DNA of 64,000 nt from Sipunculus nudus (GCA_026874595.1 CM049317.1:609108-673107); one strand, 5' to 3'. Shown: positions 24,081-39,116, counted from the first letter of the stretch. Notes: generated by a model not told the origin, from the sequence alone. Numbers and translations are program-made.

Positions 24081-26355
24081 AATGATGGTCTGAGGCAAAA
24101 TGTATGGTTGTTGAACTATCAGGAACTAATCTCACAGCTTGCTCGATATCTGTCAGTCTCAAAAGGAATACCACACAGGCCACATTTAAGATCAAAATAT
24201 AGCAAAAGAACAAGGAAATCCATGCAAGAATTATTGTGAAACGGGTGCTTCCATATTAATTTTTATTCAATACAAGCCAACTGTACTGAGCTTTCATAAA
24301 TGATGGTCATATTTATTAAGAAATCTTTGACCCAATGCAAGATAACATTAATATACATCCCACTGCATTCACTTTAATAATTCTTGAGATAATATGAGAT
24401 AAGGAAATTAAAGATGGCTTCCTGGTGGCCATATTGGATTTCTGACAGGTCGGAAATTGAACAACAAACATCCTCTAAAAGGGACCAAACATCATAAAAA
24501 AATCACAGAAACTGCCCTGGCAAAAGGATTTCTAAAATGGCTACCTGGCAGACATAATGGTTTTCTGACAAGTCTGACATTTGATATCACACATCCTCCA
24601 ATAAGACACTAAACTTGTAGCAATTGCTTCAAAGAATGTAACAGTTATGAATGTCCAAAACAATTCAAAAGGCATGATCAGGTTGGAGAGCTCTCATATC
24701 AGATTTATGAACATGCAAATGTAAAAAGTGCAAGTCCAATTTGTTTTAATTATCAGCTTGCTATTCAATGGGGTCAGCAGGGTAGGTAAACTGCAAAACC
24801 TAAAAGAAAAGAAATGCAGAAAGCATCACTAAGAGTCTTGTAATCAAATAAAGCCATCCTAAATCCAGGTACAGACCCACATATTATCAGAACAAACACT
24901 TGCTGGTATATCTGATGATTTGTATAATAATATTCAGATATCTAGAAAACTAAGTTTATTTCTATGATTCCATGATATAAACTGCAAAATGTTCCCATCA
25001 TTTTATAAATCAGTGGCTAAACCTTAACACTTAACTCTCATAGTCTTAATGCCTGGCCAAAGCATTCCGGCAACAGTGTTTTTGTTATGCACTAATGATA
25101 TATCCTTATCACTCCATGAGCTGATACAAAAGGGAGTCATATTTGACAAGTGTCACTGACAATTATAGGCACATAGTGAGATGTACCAGTTGTGAGTGCC
25201 ATGGTTATATATACAAGAAAACAAGAAAAATAGAGATGGTCTACAAAATAAGTTATTGTGAACATCCCTGACCTATGACCTTGGCCTTTTGCCCACATAT
25301 CAACTGGATTCTTTCTAAATGATGGGTAACTACTTACCACTTACATCTGGCCGGGTGTAATTACTTGGCAACCAATGAGTGAATAACTTAGACCTGCAAC
25401 CTTTAACCTCCTGACCAGCTGACCTCAAAATCAATTAGTTATTTCTTCATGCAAAAAGACCCATAAATATGAAGTTTGAATCAAATTCAGTGATGCATAG
25501 ATGTGGCATATGTGAAAGACTGAAGGTTTGGGTTGAACAGTTTCACTGGAAATATGTTCACAAGCATTTAGGACAATATTGTGACCTTGACCTTTGACCT
25601 TTTGAACTCAACATCAATAGGCTTCTCCTCCTATTGGTAGGCAAGCCATATATGACAGATGGAAAGTATAGATTGAAAAGTTTGCCTTAAAATGACTCCA
25701 CACAAGAAGAGGGTGCTGTGAACTTGACCTTTGACCTCAAAATCAACAGGTCTTTTCCCCTGTTGGCAGAGAAGCGATATCAGTGCTGAAAGGTTTGGAA
25801 TGAAAGGTCTAGCTTGAAATGTGTCCACAACCTTTTCAAAGAAGTGGATCCTGTGACCCTGACCTTTGACCTTGTGACCTCAACATCTATAGGATTCTTC
25901 TCCCACTTAGTAGGTGAGCTATATGTGAAAGATCAAAGAATTGGGATGAAAGGTTTGGCTTAAAATGCATCCTGAGGCTTTTCAAAGAAGTTGGTTCTGT
26001 GACCTTGACCTTTGACAATGTGACCTCAAAATAATTATGGTTCTTCCTCTGTTGGTAAGTGAGCTGTATGTGAAAGATGGAAGGTTTGGGATGAAAATTT
26101 TTGCTAAAAGAATTATTTCTGGGGGGTGCAAACACACCCCATAACTTCGAGAATATAGGTCGCAGTGACCTAATTTCAGGTTTGCAAGGAGATCTTTTTA
26201 GAACCTCTAAGACTGCATAGGGTTCATGGCCCTAGCACCTACGGTTCCGATTTGTGCCCTGCTAACGGACGGACGGCCGGCCGGACGGACAGACGGAAGG
26301 ACGCCGGACAAAGACCCATCGCTATAGGCCAGCATGACTGAAAGTCAGCTGAGCT

Positions 26356-26499
26356 AACAAAAAATTTCAACTGTGTGTATATCTCTTAACGTATTTCTCT
26401 TTACGTATCTCTCTTTACGTATCTCTCTTTATGTATAGCTGGGTGAATTTTTTAGAAATTTTACAAATCTTCAATTAATAATATTCAGCAAGACGGGTT
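26356..26499. repeat. AT-rich linker, copy 3
   Basis: AACAAAAAATTTCAACTGTG onward matches linker copies 1 and 2, including the ATCTCTCTTTACGT motifs and the full AATATTCAGCAAGAC end. Here element H2, rather than satellite B, lies on its left. Confidence 0.9.
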
Positions 26500-28069
26500 T
26501 TGGAAACACTGCATGGATACTGGGTGCTCGGATTTGGGTACAATGTGTGGATGCTGGGTGCTCGGGTTTAAGTAACACTGCGTGGATGCAGAGTGCTCGG
26601 ATTTAGGTTACTCTGCGTGGATACTTGGTGCTCGGATTTGGGTAACACTGCCTGGATGTTAGGTGCTCGGATTTAAGTAAAACTGCATGGATGCAGAGTG
26701 CTCGGATTTTGGTAACACTGCGGGGATGCTGGGTGCTCGGATTGGGTTACGCTGCGTGGATGTTGATTGCTCGGATATCGGTAACACTGCGTGGATGCTG
26801 GGTGCTCGGATATCGGTAACACTGCATGGATGCTAAGTGGTCAGATTTGGGTAACACTGCTTGCATGCTGGGTGCTCGGATTTTGGTAACACTGCGGGGA
26901 TGCTGGGTGCTCGGATTGGGTTACGCTGCGTGGATGTTCATTGCTCGGATATCGGTAACACTGCGTGGATGCTGGGTGCTCGGATATCGGTAACACTGCA
27001 TGGATGCTAAGTGGTCGGATTTGGGAAACACTGCGTGGATGCTGGGTGCTCGGATTTGAGTTACACTGCTTGGATGCTTGGTGCTCGGATTTTTGTTACA
27101 CTGCGTGGATGCTGGGTGCTTGGATTAGGGTGACACTGCCTCCATGCTGGGTGCTCGGATTTCGGTAACACTGCGGGGATGCTGTGTGCTCGGATTTGGG
27201 TAACGCTGCGTGGATGTTGATTGCTTGGATATCGGTAACACTGCGTGGATGCTTGGTGCTCGGATTTAGGTAACACTGCGTGGATGCTGGATGATCGGAT
27301 TTGGGTTACACTGCGTGGATGCTTGGTGGCCGGATTTGGGTAACACTGCTTGGATGCCGAGTGCTCGGATTTAAGTAACACTGCATGGGTGCTGAGTGCT
27401 CGGATTCGGGTAACACTACGTGGATGCTCGGTGCTCGGATTTAAGTAACACTGCCTGGATGCAGAGTGCTCAGATATTGGTAACACTGTGTGGATGCTGG
27501 GTGCTCGGATTTGGGTAACACTGCGTGGATGCTGGATGCTCGGATTTGGGTAACACTGCGTTGATGCTGGGTGCTCGGATTTGGGTAACACTGCTTGGAT
27601 GCTTGGTGCTCGAATTTGGGTAACACTGCATGAATGCTGTGTGCTCGGATTTGGGTAACACTGCGTGGATGCTGGGTGCTCGGATTTGAGTTACTCTGCT
27701 TGGATGCTGGGTGCTCGGATTTTGGTAACACTGCGTGGATGCTTGGTCCTTGGATTTGGGTAACACTGCTTGCATGCTGGGTGCTCGGATTTTGGTAACA
27801 CTGCGGGGATGCTGGGTGCTCGGATTGGGTTACGCTGCGTGGATGTTGAGTGCTCGGATATCGGTAACACTGCGTGGATGCTGGGTGCTCGGATATCGGT
27901 AACACTGCATGGATGCAAAGTGGTCGGATTTGGGTAACTTTGCGTGGATGCTGGGTGCACGGATATCGGTAACACTGAGTGGATACTGAGTGCTCGGATT
28001 TGGGTAACACTGCATGGATGCTCGGTACTCGGATTTGGGTAACACTGTGTGGATGCTGAGTGCTCGGAA
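26500..28069 (+). repeat. satellite C, array 3
   Basis: About 45 copies of the 35-bp unit. The first units (GCATGGATACTGGGTGCTCG) match the start of array 1, so the junction with the linker is ancestral. Blocks are locally duplicated: GATATCGGTAACACTGCGTG recurs at about 26775, 26950 and 27865. It ends in a unique spacer of about 120 bp (28070-28189) that has no recognisable feature. Confidence 0.95.
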
Positions 28070-28189
28070 TCGCATCTGTGATAATTAACTATGCTGTTAC
28101 ACAATATATCCACACTCTAAAAAATACTTACATACATCTCCAACGCACCGTATGACCCAGGCAATCAATATGACCGCACCGACCGCCGC

Positions 28190-31100
28190 CAACAATAACA
28201 CTATAAAACACATACATGATAGAGATAGGTGATGCCGCTAAAAATAACACTATATAAAACAAACATGATAGGGATAAGTGACACGTTTAACAAAAACACT
28301 TTAAAAAACAAACATGATAGAGATAAGTGAAGCTGATAACGATAAAACTGTAAACACACAAACATGATAGAAATAAGTGAAGCCGCTAAAAAACACGATA
28401 AAACACAAACATGATAAAGATAAGTGACACCCCTAGCAATTACACTGTAAAACACAAACATGATAAAGATAAGTGACGCCCCTAGCAATTACACTATAAA
28501 AAACAAACATGATAAAGATAAGTGACGCCCCTAGCAATTACACTATAAAAAAAAACAAACATGATAAAGATAAGTGACGCCGTTAGCAATTACACTGTAA
28601 AACACAAACATGATGGAGATAAGTGACGCCCTTAGCAATTACACTGTAAAACACACACACATGATTGAGATAAGTGACGCCCCTAGCAATTACACTGTAA
28701 AACACAAACATGATAAAGATAAGTGACGCCCTTAGCAATTACACTGTAAAAAACAAACAGGATAAAGATAAGTGACGCCCCTAGCGATTACACTGTAAAA
28801 CACAAACATGATAAAGATAAGTGACGCCCCTAGCAATTACACTGTAAAACACAACATGATAAAGATAAGTGACGCCGCTAACAATTACACTGTAAAAAAC
28901 AAACATGATAAAGATAAGTGACGCCCCTAGCAATTACACTGTAAAAAACAAACATAATAAAGATAAGTGACGTCGCTTACAGGGACACTGTAAAACACAA
29001 ACATGATGGAGATAAGTGACGTCGCTTACAGTAACACTGTAAAACACAAACATGATGGAGATAAGTGACGTCGCTTACAGTAACACTTTAAAATACAAAC
29101 TTAATAGATATAAGTGACGCCGCTAAAAAACACGATAAAACACAAACATGATAGAGATAAGTGACGCCCCAAGCAATTACACTGTAAAACACAAACATGA
29201 TGGAGATAAGTGACGCCCCTAGCAATTACACTGTAAAACACAAACATGATATATATAAATGACGCCGCTAAAATACACGATAAAACACAACATGAGAGAG
29301 ATAAGTGACGTCGCTAACAATAACACTGTAAAAAAGCATGATAGAGTTAAGTGACGCCGCTAACAATAACACTATCAAACACAAACATGATAGAGATAAG
29401 TGACGCCGCTAACAATAACACTGTAAAACACAAACATGATAGAGAAAAGTGACGCCGCTAACAATAACACTATAAAACACAGACATGATAGAGATAAGTG
29501 ACGCCGTTAACAATAACACTGTAAAACACAAACATGATAGAGATAAGTGACTTCGTTTACAATAACACTGTAAAACACAAACATGAAAGAGATAAGTGAA
29601 GCTGATAAGGATAAAACTGTAAACACACAAACATGATAGAAATAAGTGACGCCGCTAAAAAACACGATAAAACACAAACATGATAAAGATAAATGACGCC
29701 CCTAGCAATTACACTGTAAAAAAACAAACATGATAAAGATAAGTGACGCCCCTAGCAATTACACTGTAAAACACAAACATGATAAAGATAAGTGACGCCC
29801 CTAGCAATTACACTGTAAAAAAAAATAATAAAGATAAGTGACGCCCCTAGCAATTACACTGTAAAACACAAACATGATGGAGATAAGTGACGCCCCTAGC
29901 AATTACACTGTAAAACACAAACATGATAAATATAAGTGACGCCGCTAAAATACACGATAAAACACAACATGAGAGAGATAAGTGACGTCGCTAACAATAA
30001 CACTGTAAAACACAAACATGATAGAGATAAGTGACGCCGCTAACAATAACACTGTAAAACACAAACATGATAGAGAAAAGTGACGCCGCTAACAATAACA
30101 CTTTAAAACACAGACATAATAGAGATAAGTGCCGCCGTTAACAATAACACTTTCAAACACAACATGAGAGAGATAAGTGGCGTCGCTAACAATAACACTG
30201 TAAAACACAAACATGATAGAGATAAGTGACGCCGCTAACAATAACACTGTAAAACACAAACATGATAGAGAAAAGTGACGCCGCTAACAATAACACTATA
30301 AAACACAGACATGATAAAGATAAGTGACGTCGCTTACAGGAACACTGTAAAACACAAACATGATGAAGATAAGTGACGTCGCTTACAGTAACACTGTAAG
30401 ACACAAACATGATGGAGATAAGTAACGTCGCTTACAGTAACACTTTAAAACACAAACTTAATAGATATAAGTGACGCCGCTAAAAAACACGATAAAACAC
30501 AAACATGATAAAGATAAGTGACGCCCCTAGCAATTACACTGTAAAACACAAACATGATAAAGATAAGTGACGCCCCTAGCAATTACACTGTAAAAAACAA
30601 ACATGATAAAGATAAGTGACGCCGCTAGCAATTACATTGTAAAACACAAACATGATAAAGATAAGTGACGCCCCTAGCAATTACACCATAAAAAACAAAC
30701 ATGATAAAGATAAGTGACGCCCCTAGCAATTACACTGTAAAAAACAAACATGATAAAGATAAGTGACGCCGCTAGCAATTACACTGTTAAACACAAACAT
30801 GATAAAGATAAGTGACGCCCCTAGCAAATACACTGTAAAAAACAAACATGATAAAGATAAGTGACGCCCCTAGCAATTACACTGTAAAACACAAACATGA
30901 TGGAGATAAGTGACGCCCCTAGCAATTACACTGTAAAACACAAACATGATAAATATAAGTGACGCCGCTAAAATACACGATAAAACACAACATGAGAGAG
31001 ATAAGTGACGTCGCTAACAATAACACTGTAAAACACAAACATGATAGAGATAAGTGACGCCGCTAACAATAACACTGTAAAACACAAACATGATAGAGAA

Positions 31101-34100
31101 AAGTGACGCCGCTAACAATAACACTTTAAAACACAGACATAATAGAGATAAGTGCCGCCGTTAACAATAACACTTTCAAACACAACATGAGAGAGATAAG
31201 TGGCGTCGCTAACAATAACACTGTAAAACACAAACATGATAGAGATAAGTGACGCCGCTAACAATAACACTGTAAAACACAAACATGATAGAGAAAAGTG
31301 ACGCCGCTAACAATAACACTATAAAACACAGACATGATAAAGATAAGTGACGTCGCTTACAGGAACACTGTAAAACACAAACATGATGAAGATAAGTGAC
31401 GTCGCTTACAGTAACACTGTAAGACACAAACATGATGGAGATAAGTAACGTCGCTTACAGTAACACTTTAAAACACAAACTTAATAGATATAAGTGACGC
31501 CGCTAAAAAACACGATAAAACACAAACATGATAAAGATAAGTGACGCCCCTAGCAATTACACTGTAAAACACAAACATGATAAAGATAAGTGACGCCCCT
31601 AGCAATTACACTGTAAAAAACAAACATGATAAAGATAAGTGACGCCCCTAGCAATAACACTGTAAAAAACAAACATGACAAAGATAAGTGACGTCGCTTA
31701 CAGGAACACTGTAAAACACAAACATGATGGAAATAAGTGACGTCGCTTACAGTAACACTGTAAAACACAAACATGATGGAGATTAGTGACGTCGCTTACA
31801 GTAACACTTTAAAACACAAACTTAATAGATATAAGTGACGCCGCTAAAAAACACGATAAAACACAAACATGATAAAGATAAGTGACGCCCCTAGCAATTA
31901 CACTGTAAAAAACAAACATGATAAAGATAAGTGACGCCGCTAGCAATTACACTGTAAAACACAAACATGATAAAGATAAGTGACGCCGCTAGCAATTACA
32001 CTGTAAAAAAACAAACATGATAAAGATAAGTGACGCCCCTAGCATTTACACTGTAAAACACAAACATGATAAAGATAAGTGACGCCCCTAGCAATTACAC
32101 TATAAAAAACAAACATGATAAAGATAAGTGACGCCCCTAGCAATTACACTGTAAAAAACAAACATGATAAAGATAAGTGACGCCGCTAGCAATTACACTG
32201 TAAAACACAAACATGATAAAGATAAGTGACGCCCCTAGCAATTACACTATAAAAAACAAACATGATAAAGATAAGTGACGCCCCTAGCAATTACACTGTA
32301 AAAAACAAACATGATAAAGATAAGTGACGCCGCTAGCAATTACACTGTAAAACACAAACATGATAAAGATAAGTGACGCCCCTAGCAAATACACTGTAAA
32401 AAACAAACATGATAAAGATAAGTGACGCCCCTAGCAATTACACTGTAAAACACAAACATGATGGAGATAAGTGACGCCCCTAGCAATTACACTGTAAAAC
32501 ACAAACATGATAAATATAAGTGACGCCGCTAAAATACACGATAAAACACAACATGAGAGAGATAAGTGACGTCGCTAACAATAACACTGTAAAACACAAA
32601 CATGATAGAGATAAGTGACGCCGCTAACAATAACACTGTAAAACACAAACATGATAGAGAAAAGTGACGCCGCTAACAATAACACTTTAAAACACAGACA
32701 TAATAGAGATAAGTGCCGCCGTTAACAATAACACTTTCAAACACAACATGAGAGAGATGAGTGGCGTCGCTAACAATAACACTGTAAAACACAAACATGA
32801 TAGAGATAAGTGACGCCGCTAACAATAACACTGTAAAACACAAACATGATAGAGAAAAGTGACGCCGCTAACAATAACACTATAAAACACAGAAATGATA
32901 AAGATAAGTGACGTCGCTTACAGGAACACTGTAAAACACAAACATGATGAAGATAAGTGACGTCGATTACAGTAACACTGTAAGACACAAACATGATGGA
33001 GATAAGTGACGCCCCTAGCAATTACACTGTAAAACACAAACATGATAAATATAAGTGACGCCGCTAAAATACACGATAAAACACAACATGAGAGAGATAA
33101 GTGACGTCGCTAACAATAACACTGTAAAACACAAACATGATAGAGATAAGTGACGCCGCTAAAAACACGATAAAACACAAACATGATAAAGATAAGTGAC
33201 GCCCCTAGCATTTACACTGTAAAATACAAACATGATAAAGATAAGTGACGCCCCTAGCAATTACACTATAAAAAACAAACATGATAAAGATAAGTGACGC
33301 CCCTAGCAATTACACTGTAAAAAACAAACATGATAAAGATAAGTGACGCCGCTAGCAATTACATTGTAAAACACAAACATGATAAAGATAAGTGACGCCC
33401 CTAGCAAATACACTGTAAAAAACAAACATGATAAAGATAAGTGACGCCCCTAGCAATTACACTGTAAAAAACAAATATGATAAAGATAAGTGACGTCGCT
33501 TACAGTAACACTGTAAAACACAAACATGATGGAGATAAGTGACGTCGCTTACAGTAACACTGTAAAACACAAACATGATGGACATTAATGACGTCACTTA
33601 CAGTAACACTTTAAAACACAAACTTAATAGATATAAGTGACGCCGCTAAAAACACGATAAAACACAAACATGATAGAGATAAGTGACGCCCCTAGCAATT
33701 ACACTGTAAAACACAAACGTGATGGAGATAAGTGTAGCCCCTAGCAATTACACTGTAAAACAATAACATGATGGAGATAAGTGACGCCCCTAGCAATTAC
33801 ACTGTAAAACACAAACATGATAAAGATAAGTGACGCCCCTAGCAATTACACTGTAAAACACAAACATGATAAAGATAAGTGACGCCCCTAGCAAATACAC
33901 TGTTAAAAACAAACATGATAAAGTTAAGTGACGCCGCTAGCAGTTACACTGTAAAACACAAACATGATAAAGATAGAGTGACGCCCCTACCAATTACACT
34001 GTAAAAACAAACATGATAAAGATAAGTGACACCCCTAGCAAATTACACTGTAAAAAACAAGCATGATAAAGATAAGTGACGTCGCTTACAGTAACACTGT

Positions 34101-37100
34101 AAAACACAAACATGATGGAGATAAGTGACGTCGCTTACAGTAACACTTTAAAACACAAACTTAATAGATATAAGTGACGCCGCTAAAAAACACGATAAAA
34201 CACAAACATGATAAAGATAAGTGACGCCCCTAGCAATTACACTGTAAAAAACAAACATGATAAAGATAAGTGACGCCGCTAGCAATTACGCTGTAAAACA
34301 CAAACATGATAAAGATAAGTGACGCCGCTAGCAATTACACTGTAAAAAAACAAACATGATAAAGATAAGTGACGCCCCTAGCAATTACACTGTAAAACAC
34401 AAACATGATAAAGATAAGTGACGCCCCTAGCAATTACACTGTAAAACACAAACATGATAAAGATAAGTGACGCCCCTAGTAAATACACTTTTAAAAACAA
34501 ACATGATAAAGTTAAGTGACGCCGCTAGCAGTTACACTGTAAAACACAAACATGATGGACATTAATGACGTCACTTACAGTAACACTTTAAAACATTTAA
34601 TATGATAAAGATAAGTGACGTCGCTTACAGTAACACTGTAAAACACAAACATGATGGAGATAAGTGACGTCGCTTACAGTAACACTGTAAAACACAAACA
34701 TGATGGACATTAATGACGTCACTTACAGTAACACTTTAAAACACAAACTTAATAGATATAAGTGACGCCGCTAAAAACACGATAAAACACAAACATGATA
34801 GAGATAAGTGACGCCCCTAGCAATTACACTGTAAAACACAAACGTGATGGAGATAAGTGTAGCCCCTAGCAATTACACTGTAAAACAATAACATGATGGA
34901 GATAAGTGACGCCCCTAGCAATTACACTGTAAAACACAAACATGATAAAGATAAGTGACGCCCCTAGCAATTACACTGTAAAACACAAACATGATAAAGA
35001 TAAGTGACGCCCCTAGCAATTACACTGTAAAACACAAACATGATAAAGATAAGTGACGCCCCTAGCAAATACACTGTTAAAAACAAACATGATAAAGTTA
35101 AGTGACGCCGCTAGCAGTTACACTGTAAAACACAAACATGATAAAGATAGAGTGACGCCCCTACCAATTACACTGTAAAAACAAACATGATAAAGATAAG
35201 TGACACCCCTAGCAAATTACACTGTAAAAAACAAGCATGATAAAGATAAGTGACGTCGCTTACAGTAACACTGTAAAACACAAACATGATGGAGATAAGT
35301 GACGTCGCTTACAGTAACACTTTAAAACACAAACTTAATAGATATAAGTGACGCCGCTAAAAAACACGATAAAACACAAACATGATAAAGATAAGTGACG
35401 CCCCTAGCAATTACACTGTAAAAAACAAACATGATAAAGATAAGTGACGCCGCTAGCAATTACGCTGTAAAACACAAACATGATAAAGATAAGTGACGCC
35501 GCTAGCAATTACACTGTAAAAAAACAAACATGATAAAGATAAGTGACGCCCCTAGCAATTACACTGTAAAACACAAACATGATAAAGATAAGTGACGCCC
35601 CTAGCAATTACACTGTAAAACACAAACATGATAAAGATAAGTGACGCCCCTAGTAAATACACTTTTAAAAACAAACATGATAAAGTTAAGTGACGCCGCT
35701 AGCAGTTACACTGTAAAACACAAACATGATAAAGATAAGTGACGCCCCTAGCAATTACACTGTAAAAACAAACATGATAAAGATAAGTGACACCCCTAGC
35801 AAATTACACTGTAAAAAACAAGCATGATAAAGATAAGTGACGTCGCTTACAGTAACACTGTAAAACACAAACATGATGGAGATAAGTGACGTCGCTTACA
35901 GTAACACTTTAAAACACAAACTTAATAGATATAAGTGACGCCGCTAAAAACACGATAAAACACAAACATGATAGAGATAAGTGACGCCCCTAGCATTTGC
36001 ACTGTAAAACACAATCATTATGGAGATAAGTGATGCCCTTAGCAATTACACTGTAAAACACAAACATGATGGAGATAAGTGACTTCGCTTACAGTAACAC
36101 TATAAAACAGAAACATGATAGATATGTGACGCCGCTAACAATAACACTGTTAAACACAAACTTAATAGATATAAGTGACGCCGCTAAAAAAACACGATAA
36201 AACACAAACATGATAAAGATAAGTGACGCCCCTAGCAATTACACTGTAAAAAACAAACATGATAAAGATAAGTGACGCCGCTAGCAATTACGCTGTAAAA
36301 CACAAACATGATAAAGATAAGTGACATCGCTTACAATAACACTGTAAAAAACAAACATGATAAAGATAAGTGACGCCGCTAACAATAACACTGTTAAACA
36401 CAAACATGATAGAGAAAAGTGACGCCGCTAACAATAACACTATAAAACACAGACATGATAGAGATAAGTGACGCCGTTAACAATAACACTGTAAAACACA
36501 AACATGATAGAGATAAGTGACGTCGCTTACAATAACACTGTAAAAAACAAACATGATAAAGATAAGTGACGCCGCTAGCAATTACACTGTAAAACACAAA
36601 CATGATAAAGATAAGTGACGCCCCTAGCAAATACACTGTAAAAAACAAACATGATAAAGATAAGTGACGCCCCTAGCAATTACACTGTAAAAACAAATAT
36701 GATAAAGATAAGTGACTTCGCTTACAGTAACACTATAAAACAGAAACATGATAGATATGTGACGCCGCTAACAATAACACTGTTAAACACAAACTTAATA
36801 GATATAAGTGACGCCGCTAAAAAAACACGATAAAACACAAACATGATAAAGATAAGTGACGCCCCTAGCAATTACACTGTAAAAAACAAACATGATAAAG
36901 ATAAGTGACGCCGCTAGCAATTACGCTGTAAAACACAAACATGATAAAGATAAGTGACATCGCTTACAATAACACTGTAAAAAACAAACATGATAAAGAT
37001 AAGTGACGCCGCTAACAATAACACTGTTAAACACAAACATGATAGAGAAAAGTGACGCCGCTAACAATAACACTATAAAACACAGACATGATAGAGATAA

Positions 37101-39116
37101 GTGACGCCGTTAACAATAACACTGTAAAACACAAACATGATAGAGATAAGTGACGTCGCTTACAATAACACTGTAAAAAACAAACATGATAAAGATAAGT
37201 GACGCCGCTAGCAATTACACTGTAAAACACAAACATGATAAAGATAAGTGACGCCCCTAGCAAATACACTGTAAAAAACAAACATGATAAAGATAAGTGA
37301 CGCCCCTAGCAATTACACTGTAAAAACAAATATGATAAAGATAAGTGACGTCGCTTACAGTAACACTGTAAAACACAAACACGATGGAGAAAAGTGACGT
37401 CGCTTACAGTAACACTGTAAAACACAAACATGATGGAGATAAATGACGTCACTTACAGTAACACTCTAAAACACAAACATGATAGAGATAAGTGACGCCC
37501 CTAGCAATTACACTGTAAAACACAAACGTGATGGAGATAAGTGACGCCCCTAGCAATTACACTGTAAAACAATAACATGATGGAGATAAGTGACACCCCT
37601 AGCAATTACACTGTAAAACAAACATGATAGAGAAAAGTGACGCCGCTAACAATAACACTATAAAACACAGACATGATAGAGATAAGTGACGCCGTTAACA
37701 ATAACACTGTAAAACACAAACATGATAGAGATAAGTGACGTCGCTTACAATAACACTGTAAAAAACAAACATGATAAAGATAAGTGACGCCGCTAGCAAT
37801 TACACTGTAAAACACAAACATGATAAAGATAAGTGACGCCCCTAGCAAATACACTGTAAAAAACAAACATGATAAAGATAAGTGACGCCCCTAGCAATTA
37901 CACTGTAAAAAACAAATATGATAAAGATAAGTGAAGTCGCTTACAGTAACACTGTAAAACACAAACATGATGGAGATAAGTGACGTCGCTTACAGTAACA
38001 CTGTAAAACACAAACATGATGGAGATAAATGACGTCACTTACAGTAACACTTTAAAACACAAACTTAATAGATATAAGTGACGCCGCTAAAAAACACGAT
38101 AAAACACAAACATGATAGAGATAAGTGACGCCCCTAGCAATTACACTGTAAAACACAAACGTGATGGAGATAAGTGACGCCCCTAGCAATTACACTGTAA
38201 AACAATAACATGATGGAGATAAGTGACACCCCTAGCAATTACACTGTAAAACACAAACATGATAAAGATAAGTGACGCCCCTAGCAATTACACTGTAAAA
38301 CACAAACATAATGAAGATAAGTGACGCCCCTAGCAAATACACTGTTAAAAACAAACATGATAAAGTTAAGTGACGCCGCTAGCAGTTACACTGTAAAACA
38401 CAAACATGATAAAGATAAGTGACGCCCCTAGCAATTACACTGTAAAAACAAACATGATAAAGATAAGTGATGTCGCTTACAGTAACACTGTAAAAAACAA
38501 GCATGATGGAGATAAGTGACGTCGCTTACAGTAACACTTTAAAACACAAACTTAATAGATATAAGTGACGCCGCTAAAAACACGATAAAACACAAACATG
38601 ATAGAGATAAGTGACGCCCCTAGCATTTACACTGTAAAACACAATCATTATGGAGATAAGTGATGCCCCTAGCAATTACACTGTAAAACACAAACATGAT
38701 GGAGATAAGTGACGTCTCTTACAGTAACACTATAAAACAGAAACATGATAGATATGTGACGCCGCTAAAAAACACGATAAAACACAACATGAGAGAGATA
38801 AGTTACGTCGCTAACAATAACACTGTAAAAAAGCATGATAGAGATAAGTGACGCCGCTAACAATAACACTATCAAACACAAACATGATAGAGATAAGTGA
38901 CGCCGCTAACAATAACACTGTTAAACACAAACATGATAGAGAAAAGTGACGCCGCTAACAATAACACTATAAAACACAGACATGATAGAGATAAGTGACG
39001 CCGTTAACAATAACACTGTAAAACACAAACATGATAGAGATAAGTGACGTCGCTTACAATAACAATGTAAAACACAAACATGAAAGAGATAAGTGACGCC
39101 GTTAACAATAACACAA
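28190..39116 (+). repeat. satellite D, main array (49-bp unit, ~220 copies)
   Basis: The unit is ACTGTAAAACACAAACATGA, then TAAAGATAAGTGACGCCCCT, then AGCAATTAC (49 bp). Subtypes differ in the GACGCC/GACGTC region (CGCCCCTAGCAATTAC, CGCCGCTAACAATAAC, CGTCGCTTACAGTAAC). The subtypes are arranged in higher-order repeats, with long blocks recurring at 1022-1023 bp (30186 and 31209), about 1125 bp (33721 and 34846) and 633 bp (36121 and 36754). Minus-strand frames are hydrophobic and open over several units (LYHVCVLQCYCKRRHLSL); they have no start context and are by-products. The array is cut at its right end by element H3. Confidence 0.95.

Larger units (their letters stand above)
21735..26355 (+). 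mobile_element. non-autonomous Helitron-like element H2 with nested insertion
   Basis: Same ends as H1: CAAGTGACCCATGGGTCATG at the left, and the hairpin TGACTGAAAGTCA then GCTGAGCT at the right. The outer parts align with H1 nearly base for base, with about 110 bp retained near 24614-24780 that H1 lost. An element of another family is inserted at 21905-24080. The right end abuts AACAAAAAAT, the start of the AT-rich linker that leads into satellite C, so H2 seems to have inserted exactly at the left edge of that linker. No transposase frame is present. Confidence 0.7.
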
